DNA of 33,922 nucleotides from Caulobacter sp. (GCA_028291055.1 JAQGIP010000025.1:1-33922); one strand, 5' to 3'; shown: positions 17,688 to 23,890, counted from the stretch's first letter. Translations and numbers: made by a program. Notes: generated by a model not told the origin, from the letters alone.

Positions 17688-17773
17688 CAGAACTTCTCCG
17701 GACGAAGCAGCGCCACGATCATGTAGACGCCGATGACGAGGGCGCCCGCGCCCCAGACGATGTTGGCAAGCAT
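17687..17773 (-). CDS. kdpF: KdpF small membrane subunit
   Basis: A 28-residue peptide starting [10 protein letters not shown] and ending LLRPEKF. One hydrophobic helix is followed by the RPEKF tail that is typical of KdpF. It stabilises the Kdp complex as a lipid-like single-span peptide. The stop overlaps the kdpA start (TGATG) and its start overlaps the stop of another small membrane ORF (again TGATG at 17771-17775). Position, tail and size make the identification firm despite the short length. Confidence 0.92.
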   Translation of the reverse strand: MLANIVWGAGALVIGVYMIVALLRPEKF

Positions 17774-17856
17774 CAGATCTTCCTCAGAGAGGCGGCGTAG
17801 GCGCCGAACAGGGCGAAGACGCCCAGGCCGATGGCCAGAAACAGAAGGTCGAGCAT
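17773..17856 (-). CDS. 27-residue membrane peptide, first gene of the kdp operon
   Basis: An ATG at 17854-17856 preceded by TAGGAGCGAC (a good ribosome site with five-base spacing) opens a 27-codon frame. The product begins [12 protein letters not shown] and ends YAASLRKI: one hydrophobic helix with a basic C-terminus. Its TGA overlaps the kdpF ATG in a TGATG junction, the same arrangement as kdpF-kdpA, so three genes in a row are translationally coupled. It is not KdpF, which follows separately. I recall unnamed peptides of similar pattern before kdpF in other genomes, but know no function. A second small subunit or regulator of KdpFABC is the obvious guess. Confidence 0.75.
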   Translation of the reverse strand: MLDLLFLAIGLGVFALFGAYAASLRKI

Positions 17857-17960
17857 GTCGCTCCTAGGTGGCCCCTTGCCGGAGCCGAAGGCGTTACGGT
17901 GAAGGTCGAACATCGCGCCGATGCGCATCAGGGTTCGAGACGGCCTTGCGGCCCCGCGCA

Positions 17961-17978
17961 TAAGGGGTTCGTAAGGGC
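17961..17978 (-). promoter_or_regulatory. Candidate KdpE-binding direct repeats upstream of kdp
   Basis: On the minus strand the motif CCCTTA occurs twice with an 11-bp step (plus-strand TAAGGG at 17961 and 17972), about 105 bp upstream of the first operon start codon. One helical-turn spacing of direct repeats is how OmpR-family regulators such as KdpE bind. Two weaker copies lie further upstream (18009, 18041). Assignment is inference. Confidence 0.35.
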
Positions 17979-18164
17979 GTCATGCCGCCATCCTGGCGCC
18001 GCTCGCCGTAAAGGTTCGATGTGGGTGTCGCGCCCAGGGATAAGGACGCCATCAAGGGCGGCGCGTTCCCTTACAGCCCCTTGATGCGAGCCGGCTGGAG
18101 CCGCATCGCTTCCTCATGGCGCTGTAGAAGGGGTGGGTTCGCCCGAGCTTAGGAAGACGCATAG

Positions 18165-18196
18165 GAAACGCCCCTCCAGGGAGGGGCGTTTCTTAA
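18165..18196 (+). terminator. Strong hairpin terminator left of the island
   Basis: GAAACGCCCCTC (18165-18176) pairs perfectly with GAGGGGCGTTTC (18181-18192) around CAGG, followed by TTAAAC. It is oriented for plus-strand transcripts, but no gene lies directly upstream on that strand, so it may belong to a small RNA or to a gene since lost. Confidence 0.7.
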
Positions 18197-18215
18197 ACGA
18201 ATTCAATTGACTACG

Positions 18216-18241
18216 GCTGAGGTAGTGGCGGAGACGGAGAC
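18216..18241 (+). repeat. 26-bp repeat, copy B, left of the integrase
   Basis: This sequence matches 9112-9137 with one mismatch, in the same orientation, again 24 bp after a hairpin terminator. It does not code here. Together the copies bracket kdp. It is probably a dispersed intergenic repeat rather than a mobile-element end. Confidence 0.65.
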
Positions 18242-18386
18242 CGCCCCCTGATAGTCCACCTGGGTCCAAAATAGCCCATAACTACTTGAATTTGCTATCC
18301 TTTTAGACATGTGCGAGTCTGCCCATGTCCAGGGGCGTTCGCATCCAGCCGACGCGCATCTTAGGAAAGAACTTAGGAAGCACGGT

Positions 18387-19607
18387 ATGAGGCGAACGTT
18401 GAACAAGCTGACGGCGAAGCAGGTGGCGAGCACCAAGAAGATCGGGTGGCTCGGAGACGGCGGGGGGTTGTGGCTGCGTACCCAGGCCAGCGGCAAGAGC
18501 TGGGTCTTCGTGTACGCCTGGAACAACAAGCGGTGCGAAGTCGGCCTCGGGGCCGCCCTGGTGGTCGGTCTCGCCGATGCCCGCGAGAAGGCGAAGGTGT
18601 GCCGCGAAACCGTGTCGAAGGGTATCGACCCCCGCGCCGTCCGCGCGGCCACTGCTGAGGCCAATGACCGCCGTAGGACGTTTGGCGAGGTGGCTGACGA
18701 GTACATCGCCGACCATGAGGCGGGGTGGGCGAACGACAAGCATAAGGCCCAGTGGAAAATGACCCTCAAGGTCTATGCCGCACCGCTCCGCCAGAAGTTC
18801 GTCGATGAAATCACGGCGGACGACGTGCTGGCGTGCCCGCGCCCGATCTGGACCGAGAAGGCGGAGACGGCGGACCGCACGCGCGGTCGGATCGCCAAGG
18901 TCTTGAGCGCCGCCAGGGCGCGAGGGCTTCGCACGGGGGAAAACCCTGCGGCTTGGACGGACAACCTGAGCCATCGGCTCGACAAGCGCGCCCGCCTGAC
19001 CAGGGGTCACCACGCCGCGATGCCGATCAAGGAGGTGGCTGCCTTTACCCGCCAGCTCCGCGAGCGCCAGGGGCCCGCCGCCAAGGCCCTCACCTTCACG
19101 ATCCTCACGGCGGCTCGAACGAGCGAGGTCACGGGCGCCACGTGGGGGGAACTCGACCTGGAGGCCAAGATGTGGACGGTCCCCGCAGAGCGGATGAAGA
19201 TGAAGCGCGAGCACACGGTTCCGCTTTCGGACGCGGCCCCGGAGATTCTCAGCGAGGCCCAGGGTGGCCTGGAGCGGGCCGCTGACGCCTTCGTCTTCCC
19301 CGGACTGAAGCCGGGCGGGTTGTCGAACATGGCGATGGAGAACGTCATGCGGAAGGCGGGGGCCAAGCCGAGCACCGTCCATGGGTTCCGATCCACCTTC
19401 AGGGACTGGGCCGGCACCAAGACGGAGTACCCGCGCGAGTTGGCCGAGGAGGCGCTGGCCCACCTCGTCGGCGACGAGACGGAGCGGGCCTACAAGCGCA
19501 CCCAGGCCATCGAGCGGCGGCGCCCGTTGATGGACGACTGGGCGGCGTTCTGCGAGGCGGGCGAAGTTATCCACTTTAAAGCGCGAAGTGCGACAGGACG
19601 CGCATAG
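18387..19607 (+). CDS. P4-type tyrosine recombinase (integrase)
   Basis: A 406-residue phage/island integrase. An N-terminal arm-binding domain (about 1-85: LTAKQVASTKK, GGGLWLRTQASGKSW, GLADAREKAK) is followed by a core-binding domain (about 98-195) and the catalytic domain. The catalytic residues are in place: Arg244 in TAARTSEVTGATW, His332 and Arg335 in VHGFRSTFRDWA, His359 in EALAHLVG and Tyr369 in ERAYKR. ATG 18387 is chosen over the in-frame ATG at 18309 because AGGAAG lies seven bases before it and MRRTLNKLTAKQ is the normal family start. It should integrate and excise the island that follows. No tRNA target or matching attachment repeat was found in the window. Confidence 0.93.
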   Translation: MRRTLNKLTAKQVASTKKIGWLGDGGGLWLRTQASGKSWVFVYAWNNKRCEVGLGAALVVGLADAREKAKVCRETVSKGIDPRAVRAATAEANDRRRTFGEVADEYIADHEAGWANDKHKAQWKMTLKVYAAPLRQKFVDEITADDVLACPRPIWTEKAETADRTRGRIAKVLSAARARGLRTGENPAAWTDNLSHRLDKRARLTRGHHAAMPIKEVAAFTRQLRERQGPAAKALTFTILTAARTSEVTGATWGELDLEAKMWTVPAERMKMKREHTVPLSDAAPEILSEAQGGLERAADAFVFPGLKPGGLSNMAMENVMRKAGAKPSTVHGFRSTFRDWAGTKTEYPRELAEEALAHLVGDETERAYKRTQAIERRRPLMDDWAAFCEAGEVIHFKARSATGRA

Positions 19608-19732
19608 CCGGACGCCCCTGCCCCCTGGCAGCATGCTGTGGACGGACCGGAAATGACCGAGACTTCTAACCCGTGGAGTTCACCATCGGCGATTGGCCGG
19701 GGTGGGCGCCTCGACCTCTCGGAGACTTCACC

Positions 19733-19927
19733 ATGGACGTTTCGCACCCCACCTTCCAACCCCGCGCCTACAGCGTGAAGGACTTCTGCAGGCTTTACAG
19801 CCTGGGCCGGTCCACCACCTTCAAGATGATCAAGGATGGTCGCCTCCGCTCCGTTACCGTGATGGGGCGCCGCCTGATCCCTGCCGACGCCGCCGAGGAA
19901 CTGCTCTCCAGTCGTCCTCGCCAGTAG
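19733..19927 (+). CDS. Small helix-turn-helix (excisionase/AlpA-like) protein
   Basis: A 64-residue protein with the pattern AYSVKDFCRLYSLGRSTTFKMIKDGRLRSVTVMGRRLIP. This is the MerR-like winged helix found in excisionases and AlpA-type regulators of integrated elements. ATG 19733 is preceded by GGAGA at seven bases; an upstream in-frame start at 19673 would add 20 unrelated residues. It sits 125 bp after the integrase in the same direction and is followed by a strong terminator, which is the usual place for the directionality factor of a P4-type island. Role in excision is inferred from family and position. Confidence 0.75.
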   Translation: MDVSHPTFQPRAYSVKDFCRLYSLGRSTTFKMIKDGRLRSVTVMGRRLIPADAAEELLSSRPRQ

Positions 19928-19986
19928 CGCATCAAGGCCCAGGCGGCCTGATCCGGCTCGCCGGCCAAGATGTTCCGAATGGAAGT

Positions 19987-20019
19987 CGGCCCCTTCCGAA
20001 AAGGCGGCCGATTTTTTTT
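19987..20019 (+). terminator. Rho-independent terminator after the excisionase-like gene
   Basis: CGGCC-CCTT pairs with AAGG-C-GGCCG with one bulged base around a five-base loop, followed by A and eight T's (20012-20019). The T-run is the longest in the window. It ends the int/HTH transcript 60 bp after the HTH stop. Confidence 0.8.
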
Positions 20020-20162
20020 GGGGGGAGGTCGATATGGAAAATGGCCCCGTATTTGTGGCCACGGTGGGCATATAGCGCCTCGGTCCAGCATCAACCCATC
20101 TACTTTCCTTGCTACCCTTGACCGTCCTGGCTCTTGGTGGAGATAGCTGAGCGGTAGACATA

Positions 20163-20418
20163 GGACCGCTCCCAGGTGGCCGAAGCCTGGCCGGGGCGGT
20201 CCGGTCCTCTGCGTTTAGACCTGGCCCTCGGAGCCGACCCTTCGCTTCAGACCCTGGCTCCCGACGCGGGGCACAGGTTGGTGGCTGCTTTCAGCGCTAC
20301 GTCGCGCTGGTGGCCGGGGCTCCACCTTTCGGACTCCCCTCGACGTGTGGCCACTATCCCATGGTCGTCTAATCCACCTGCGCCGCCACCGTTAACCGAC
20401 CGGGTCATCAGGGCCCGG
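20163..20418 (-). ncRNA. Candidate structured RNA of unknown class
   Basis: Five local stems lie within 256 bp. They are GGACCGC/GCGGTCC (20163-20169 with 20196-20202) enclosing CCAGG/CCTGG; GGAGCC/GGCTCC (20230-20261); CAGCGC/GCGCTG (20292-20309); GGGG/CCCC (20316-20339); and CCGGG/CCCGG (20400-20418). Read on the minus strand, two loops become classic stable tetraloops: C(UUCG)G in the first and CC(GAAA)GG in the fourth. The plus-strand reading has neither, so I favour a minus-strand RNA, downstream of the DUF6508-like gene. It matches no RNase P, tmRNA or group II intron signature I know, and no reverse transcriptase is nearby. Boundaries are not defined. Confidence 0.35.
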
Positions 20419-20550
20419 CTACTTCCGGGAAGCTGCCTCCCTGCACCGGTTCGTGGGCGTCCGCAAGAGCTTTGTTGCTAATATGTTCCCGCGCCGCGCG
20501 AGGTTGCACGTGGCGCACAGCGCGGTGGGAATGCGGTTCTTCGCGGTTGG

Positions 20551-20571
20551 GGCCAACGGTTGTGGCCTTTT
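20551..20571 (+). terminator. Weak hairpin with T-run
   Basis: GGCCA (20551-20555) pairs with TGGCC (20562-20566), possibly extended by AC/GT-type pairs, and is followed by TTTT. No plus-strand gene precedes it directly, so it may be incidental or end an unknown transcript. Confidence 0.3.
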
Positions 20572-20710
20572 GCCGCAAGGGTTCGCGGGCGAAATCGCAT
20601 TTACAACCGTAATATCTCCCGCTGTTCGAAATTCCGGCCCTGATGGTCATACGCTCCGAACCCTCGCCTCCCCCATCACCGCAAGATCAGGCCTGGAGCA
20701 TGCGCGACGC

Positions 20711-21154
20711 CTAGGCGCCCTTCGCCAGCAGCACATTCGCCCGGGCCGCGATGGCCGCCACGAAGCCGCTTTTGAAGTCACTAAGCAGACCCCCTTCCAC
20801 GAACCTGTCCTGGCGGATGATCACGGTCAGCAGCCGCGCCAGTTGGTCGGCCGAGGCTGCCGCCACGGCGTCGCGATCGGCGGCGAGGCGCTTGGCCTCC
20901 GGGGTCCCCTTCCAGGCGACCCAGTCGAAACCTGGCAGCACCCAGCCGTGGTGATAGGCCGCCTTCACGAAGGCTGACGCCACGTCAGAAAGGTGGGCAT
21001 AGGGCATCCGGATCACCCCGGTGGCCGGGTCCCGTTCGCCGCCGCCCCAGCCGCCAGCGTTGAAGGCTGGATCGGCCAGTCGATCAGCAAACCCGGCCAG
21101 GGCCGCCAAGTCGGGCGCCTTGCCCGCGCTACCGCCTAGCGCGGTCTCCTCCAT
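20711..21154 (-). CDS. DUF6508-like protein of the island cassette
   Basis: A 147-residue soluble protein. The patterns IRMPYAHLSDVASAFVKAAYHHGWVL, FDWVAWKGTPEAKRL and LARLLTVIIRQDRFVEGGLLSDFKSG (quoted in pieces) follow the layout I recall for DUF6508: a small-residue strand, FDW..W, then LLT...R.DRF.EG and a C-terminal helix. ATG 21154 is chosen because GAGGGG stands about seven bases before it. The gene overlaps the end of the previous cassette ORF by 26 bases, which suggests coupled translation. Function of the family is unknown to me. The cassette context (zinc ribbon, YfbU) suggests an accessory or defence role, but this is not shown. Confidence 0.65.
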   Translation of the reverse strand: MEETALGGSAGKAPDLAALAGFADRLADPAFNAGGWGGGERDPATGVIRMPYAHLSDVASAFVKAAYHHGWVLPGFDWVAWKGTPEAKRLAADRDAVAAASADQLARLLTVIIRQDRFVEGGLLSDFKSGFVAAIAARANVLLAKGA

Positions 21155-21362
21155 CGTTGATCCCCTCATGCCCCCAAGGGCGCGCGCCCACATAGCCCTC
21201 GGCTTCCGCCGCACAGCTCCGCAGCGCTTCGTAGAGCTGACCCGGCCCCAGCAGGACGTCCTTCATGTCCTCGCGGACGCGCTCCGAGCCGAGCGCCTGC
21301 TTGCTCATCAAGCTGTGGGCGGCCAGCGCGTCCATCACCGCGTTCATGATCTCGGTGGTCAA
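21129..21362 (-). CDS. Small protein resembling the C-terminus of type I restriction HsdR
   Basis: A 77-residue frame starting at a TTG (21360-21362) right after the zinc-ribbon stop, or at an in-frame ATG at 21347. The stretch VMDALAAHSLMSKQALGSER and the following VLLGPGQLYEALR resemble, from memory, the helical C-terminal end of type I restriction R subunits. No helicase or nuclease portion is present, so it is either a stand-alone domain or a remnant captured in the cassette. The end of the frame (GINDGGDRARR) overlaps the start of the DUF6508-like gene. The ribosome site is weak for either start, so the exact beginning is uncertain. Confidence 0.5.
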   Translation of the reverse strand: MTTEIMNAVMDALAAHSLMSKQALGSERVREDMKDVLLGPGQLYEALRSCAAEAEGYVGARPWGHEGINDGGDRARR

Positions 21363-21364
21363 GC

Positions 21365-21571
21365 CTACAGCTTGATCGTGATCTTCTTAGTGAAGGCCTT
21401 GAGCTTGCGCTCCGCCTCGGCCATGCCCCGGTGCAGGTTTGCGCTGTCCAACTCGATCTTGGCGCCGCAGTCGCAAGCGATCTCGGTGTGGGCCTTCAAC
21501 CAGGCGACGGTGCGGGGGTGCTTTTTCCCACAGCCTGGGCAGGGTAGGTCCAATGTGGCGTTCTCGAACAT
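21365..21571 (-). CDS. Small zinc-ribbon protein
   Basis: A 68-residue protein with CPGCGKKHPR (Cys11, Cys14) and IACDCGAKIE (Cys33, Cys35), four cysteines in two knuckles that should bind one zinc. A charged helical tail (AEAERKLKAFTKKITIKL) follows. AAGGAG seven bases before the ATG is an excellent ribosome site. It is 61 bases downstream of the YfbU gene and ends three bases before the next ORF, so it is the second gene of a four-gene minus-strand cassette. Such ribbons often serve as nucleic-acid or protein adaptors. No specific function can be assigned. Confidence 0.7.
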   Translation of the reverse strand: MFENATLDLPCPGCGKKHPRTVAWLKAHTEIACDCGAKIELDSANLHRGMAEAERKLKAFTKKITIKL

Positions 21572-21632
21572 GATGGGCTCCTTGTAGCCAGGGCCGCCAG
21601 CGTGAAGCCGCCGGGGCCGGAGAAGAGATCGT

Positions 21633-22148
21633 CTACGCCTCTAGGCGGGACCCGATGATGAGGTCCAATTCCGGTTCGGCCAGCGGCTGGGTCCGGTAGT
21701 CGCGCCCGCCCTCGTCGAAGGGCAGGAAGCGCTCCAGCATTTCGCGGTAACCGCCCAACATCGGCCTGTGGGCGTTCATGCCGCGCTCGGGCCGCTGGGA
21801 AACCCAGCGCCCTTCGGCAAATAACCACTCGCAGTAGCCCGCCAGCTTGCCCTCAAAGGCATCGTTCAGGCCGAAGCCCGAGAAGAGGCCCCAAACCCGC
21901 GTGGTCCCGCCGTGGCCCGGAAGGAGATCGAGGCTGTCTCGCAGGCTCTCGAACATGTGCAAGATGCGCTCCACCAGCGCTGCGTCTTCGGGTCCTATGG
22001 GGTCTTGGAAACGGTCGGTCAGGCTGGCGTATTCGCTTTCGATGCCCTCCCGGAGGAGGCGGACGGATCGCTCCCAACCGCCGGTGGGGTCGAGACGGTC
22101 GAGGATGCGGTATTGGACTTCAAGTTGATGGCGCTGAAAGGCGTCCAC
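21633..22148 (-). CDS. YfbU-family protein
   Basis: A 171-residue protein matching the YfbU fold. The N-terminal DAFQRHQLEVQYRILDRLDP aligns with the start of E. coli YfbU (QR..L..QY....LDP). Further on come GIESEYASLTDRF, a helix with ALVERILHMFESLRDSLDLL, then GFGLNDAFEGKLAGYCEWL, EGRW and MNAHRPMLGGYREMLERF. The frame is open upstream, but the GTG at 22146-22148 is chosen because GAGGGAG precedes it by eight bases and the family N-terminus begins there. An ATG at 22262 would add 38 residues including a SEC-C-like CRCGS..YRHH stretch. YfbU function is poorly understood. It leads the minus-strand cassette of the island. Confidence 0.8.
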   Translation of the reverse strand: MDAFQRHQLEVQYRILDRLDPTGGWERSVRLLREGIESEYASLTDRFQDPIGPEDAALVERILHMFESLRDSLDLLPGHGGTTRVWGLFSGFGLNDAFEGKLAGYCEWLFAEGRWVSQRPERGMNAHRPMLGGYREMLERFLPFDEGGRDYRTQPLAEPELDLIIGSRLEA

Positions 22149-22260
22149 GGCGTCGTCTCCCTCGTGATGGCGGTAGGGGGCGCTGCCGCAGCGACAGAAG
22201 CGGTCGTAGGGGCGCGGCGGGGCTCTAGACGACGGCTCGCCTTCCCATGATCCTCTCTCC

Positions 22261-22974
22261 ATGGAAGAGCACGAAATTCCACCTGCCCTCCGCGAGAACG
22301 CCGCCGACGTCATGGCGCTCGGCCTTCGATCGTTGGCGGGAGTGGTGCCCTTGGGAGGCGGCCTTGTGGCGGAGATGGTCAACAAGATCATCCCAGCCCA
22401 GCGGGCAGACCGCATGCGCGATTACCTTGTGCGCGTGGCGGCGCATGTTCGGGTCCTGGACAGCCGCATCGCCGACCTTGAAGAGGCCGCTCATGCGCTG
22501 CAAGCGCAGCACTTCGCCTTGCTGGAAGAAGGTGGTGACGATGCCGTACGAGCCACCTCGGAAGACCGCATCGACCGCATTGCCCTAATTGTCGCCAAGG
22601 GCCTCACGTCGGACGAGTTGGCCGCCGAGTGGGACCGACGGCTGCTCCGCTGCCTAAGCCTGCTGTCCGACCGCGACTTGGTTGTCCTCGCGGCCTTCGC
22701 TCACGCCTTCCCAGGGCGCTCTGGTCGGGTCTCAACAACCCGCAGCGACCCTGTCCGCCAACAGCTTGAAGCCGGCCTCAATCGCCAGTCTCAGGCGCAC
22801 CTCGCCCGGCTAGGCCTCCTGCAAGAAGAATTTCATACCGAGGTGGGCCTCAATCCGCTGGATGATCAATTCACCAGCCGGACGAGGAGCCGGGGTTTCC
22901 ACCTCACCGACCTGGGCGGCGCACTCATTGGGCGCGCCGGCTTTGGCGGTCGTCTGGGTAGTCCGGGCGATTAG
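22261..22974 (+). CDS. Unknown island protein with hydrophobic N-terminal segment
   Basis: A 237-residue protein I do not recognise. Residues about 15-45 (LGLRSLAGVVPLGGGLVAEM) are Gly-rich and hydrophobic and could insert in or touch a membrane. A coiled-coil-like helix (RMRDYLVRVAAHVRVLDSRI, about 51-85) follows. The C-terminal half is helical with SLLSDRDLVVLAAFAHAF and ends in a winged-helix-like FHLTDLGGALIG. It is divergent from YfbU with 112 bp between the chosen starts, so the two probably share a regulatory region. The ribosome site is poor (TCCTCTCTCC before ATG), so the start is uncertain. A pore-forming or sensing effector of a defence cassette is possible but speculative. Confidence 0.6.
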   Translation: MEEHEIPPALRENAADVMALGLRSLAGVVPLGGGLVAEMVNKIIPAQRADRMRDYLVRVAAHVRVLDSRIADLEEAAHALQAQHFALLEEGGDDAVRATSEDRIDRIALIVAKGLTSDELAAEWDRRLLRCLSLLSDRDLVVLAAFAHAFPGRSGRVSTTRSDPVRQQLEAGLNRQSQAHLARLGLLQEEFHTEVGLNPLDDQFTSRTRSRGFHLTDLGGALIGRAGFGGRLGSPGD

Positions 22975-23054
22975 GCGCTGAACTGGCTGAGCACCCTACC
23001 GCCGGGGGACCTGCCCCATCTCAATATTTCAAACCCCGCCTAGGAGCCCCACCG

Positions 23055-23546
23055 ATGCCGGCGGCCCAGATCGCAGTCCAAGCCGCCACGGCCTTGGTGG
23101 CCGTCTATGGGGCCGCCCTGGCCACCCACAATGCCATCCTGGCGCGGAGGAAAGACCGCAGATCGCTCATCATCAAGATGAGCACCGCGATGTATACCTA
23201 CGGCGCTGAACTTGGCCCGCCGATGGTGTCGATCGATGTCGTCAACGACGGCCATCGGTCCTTGGTGGTGGACGCGCCCCAGCTAACCGTCGAGAGCGAC
23301 CCGTCACGGGTGATCGTGCTTCTCGGCGCGGACGGTATTGCGGCCTTCCCGAAGCGGCTGGAGGACGGCGAAACGGCGAGCCTCCGCATCGCCTACAGCC
23401 AGGTCGCCAACGCTCTAATGAAAGCCGGCCACCCAAACCATGTGCGGTTGAGGGCTATCTGCAAGGACAGCGCCGGGCGGATCTACCACTCAAAGCCGTG
23501 GGCCATCGACATCCAGGAGTGGCTGCGAATGGGCCAGAACGGGTAG
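23055..23546 (+). CDS. Unknown membrane-anchored protein
   Basis: A 163-residue protein with one N-terminal hydrophobic helix (about 5-27, IAVQAATALVAVYGAALATH) followed by a basic ARRKDRR stop-transfer. The rest is predicted beta-rich (MVSIDVVNDGHRSLVVDAPQ, RLRAICKDSAGRIYHSKPW), so the main domain should lie in the cytoplasm or a small Ig-like fold beside the membrane. AGGAG eight bases before the ATG supports the start. It lies 80 bp after the previous plus-strand gene in the same direction and may form an operon with it. I do not know the family. It is the last convincing gene of the island. Confidence 0.65.
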   Translation: MPAAQIAVQAATALVAVYGAALATHNAILARRKDRRSLIIKMSTAMYTYGAELGPPMVSIDVVNDGHRSLVVDAPQLTVESDPSRVIVLLGADGIAAFPKRLEDGETASLRIAYSQVANALMKAGHPNHVRLRAICKDSAGRIYHSKPWAIDIQEWLRMGQNG

Positions 23547-23890
23547 GCGGCTCCCGGTAGCCGCCGGACGCGTCGGGGCGAGGCGTAGAGGCCTTCGGAA
23601 GGCGGCGGGGACCTAGTCGCCAACAGCCTTGTCCTGGCCCCCGCTTTGAGCAAGCGCGGTCATGTCGTTCCCCGCCCCGTCCACCTTCAGATCGAAGTCC
23701 ACCTGCCGCCGACCTCGACGGTGGCGGTCACCTCCCCTGCCTTTGGCCGTGGTCGCGGTTGGGGCCGTTGCGGACGTCCCGAAGGGCCGCCCCGTACGCA
23801 GGCAGCCAAGTTGGGCTTCAAGCCCCGTAGGCGACCATTTCGCCACGGTCGTTCCGGAAATCGACGTCTAGGAAAACGGCGCCTTGACCC
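23547..23890 (-). pseudogene. Decayed gene remnants at the right side of the island
   Basis: This 340-bp stretch has no intact gene, but pieces on the minus strand look like former protein. One frame reads AVFLDVDFRNDRGEMVAYGA then stops (about 23825-23885). Further on, EVTATVEVGG in one frame continues in another as VDFDLKVDGAGNDMTALAQ and ends in a TAG at 23613, as if a frameshift had split a gene. No start codon with a ribosome site is seen for either. It may mark the island-chromosome junction. The reading is uncertain. Confidence 0.3.

Larger units (their letters stand above)
17857..18386. other. Gene-free region: kdp promoter, hairpins and left border of the island
   Basis: No convincing gene lies in these 530 bp. 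The part next to kdp must hold the kdp promoter (minus strand). TAAGGG occurs twice 11 bp apart (17961 and 17972), with TAAAGG at 18009 and TAAGGA at 18041. On the plus strand there is a hairpin GATGCG/CGCATC (18083-18107), a terminator (18165-18196) and the second copy of the 26-bp repeat (18216-18241). After about 18245 the sequence becomes AT-richer up to the integrase start, which suggests the start of foreign DNA. A short open frame before the terminator (18015-18158, ending ...GGFARA) may be a gene relic. Confidence 0.5.
19928..20710. other. 783-bp gene-free, highly folded stretch
   Basis: No frame here has good codon bias, a good ribosome site and a recognisable product. The stretch holds a terminator for the upstream gene (19987-20019), a dense group of hairpins at 20163-20418 (see separate entry), and a hairpin with T-run at 20551-20571. 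AT-richer bases at 20595-20660 (ttacaaccgtaatatctcc and nearby) could hold promoters. A 13-codon frame with a strong GGGGAGG site at 20034-20075 was noted but is not called. Confidence 0.5.

Noticed and set aside
20034..20075. 13-codon frame after a strong GGGGAGG site, possible leader peptide
   Set aside because: Nothing downstream on the plus strand would be controlled by it, and it directly follows a terminator. There is not enough support to call it.
20163..20418. Group II intron, retron, RNase P or tmRNA as identity of the folded region
   Set aside because: No reverse transcriptase, no domain V-like hairpin, no ACAGNRA/GAGGAAAGUCC pair of RNase P and no tRNA-like domain were found.
20453..20977. 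174-codon plus-strand frame over the gene-free region and the DUF6508-like gene
   Set aside because: Its second half is antisense to the better-supported minus-strand gene, and the first half has no good codon bias or ribosome site.
18253..23706. The 10-mer AGTCCACCTG at 18253 and 23697 as attachment-site repeat
   Set aside because: Ten bases with diverging flanks are too short to claim att sites, and neither copy lies at a tRNA end.
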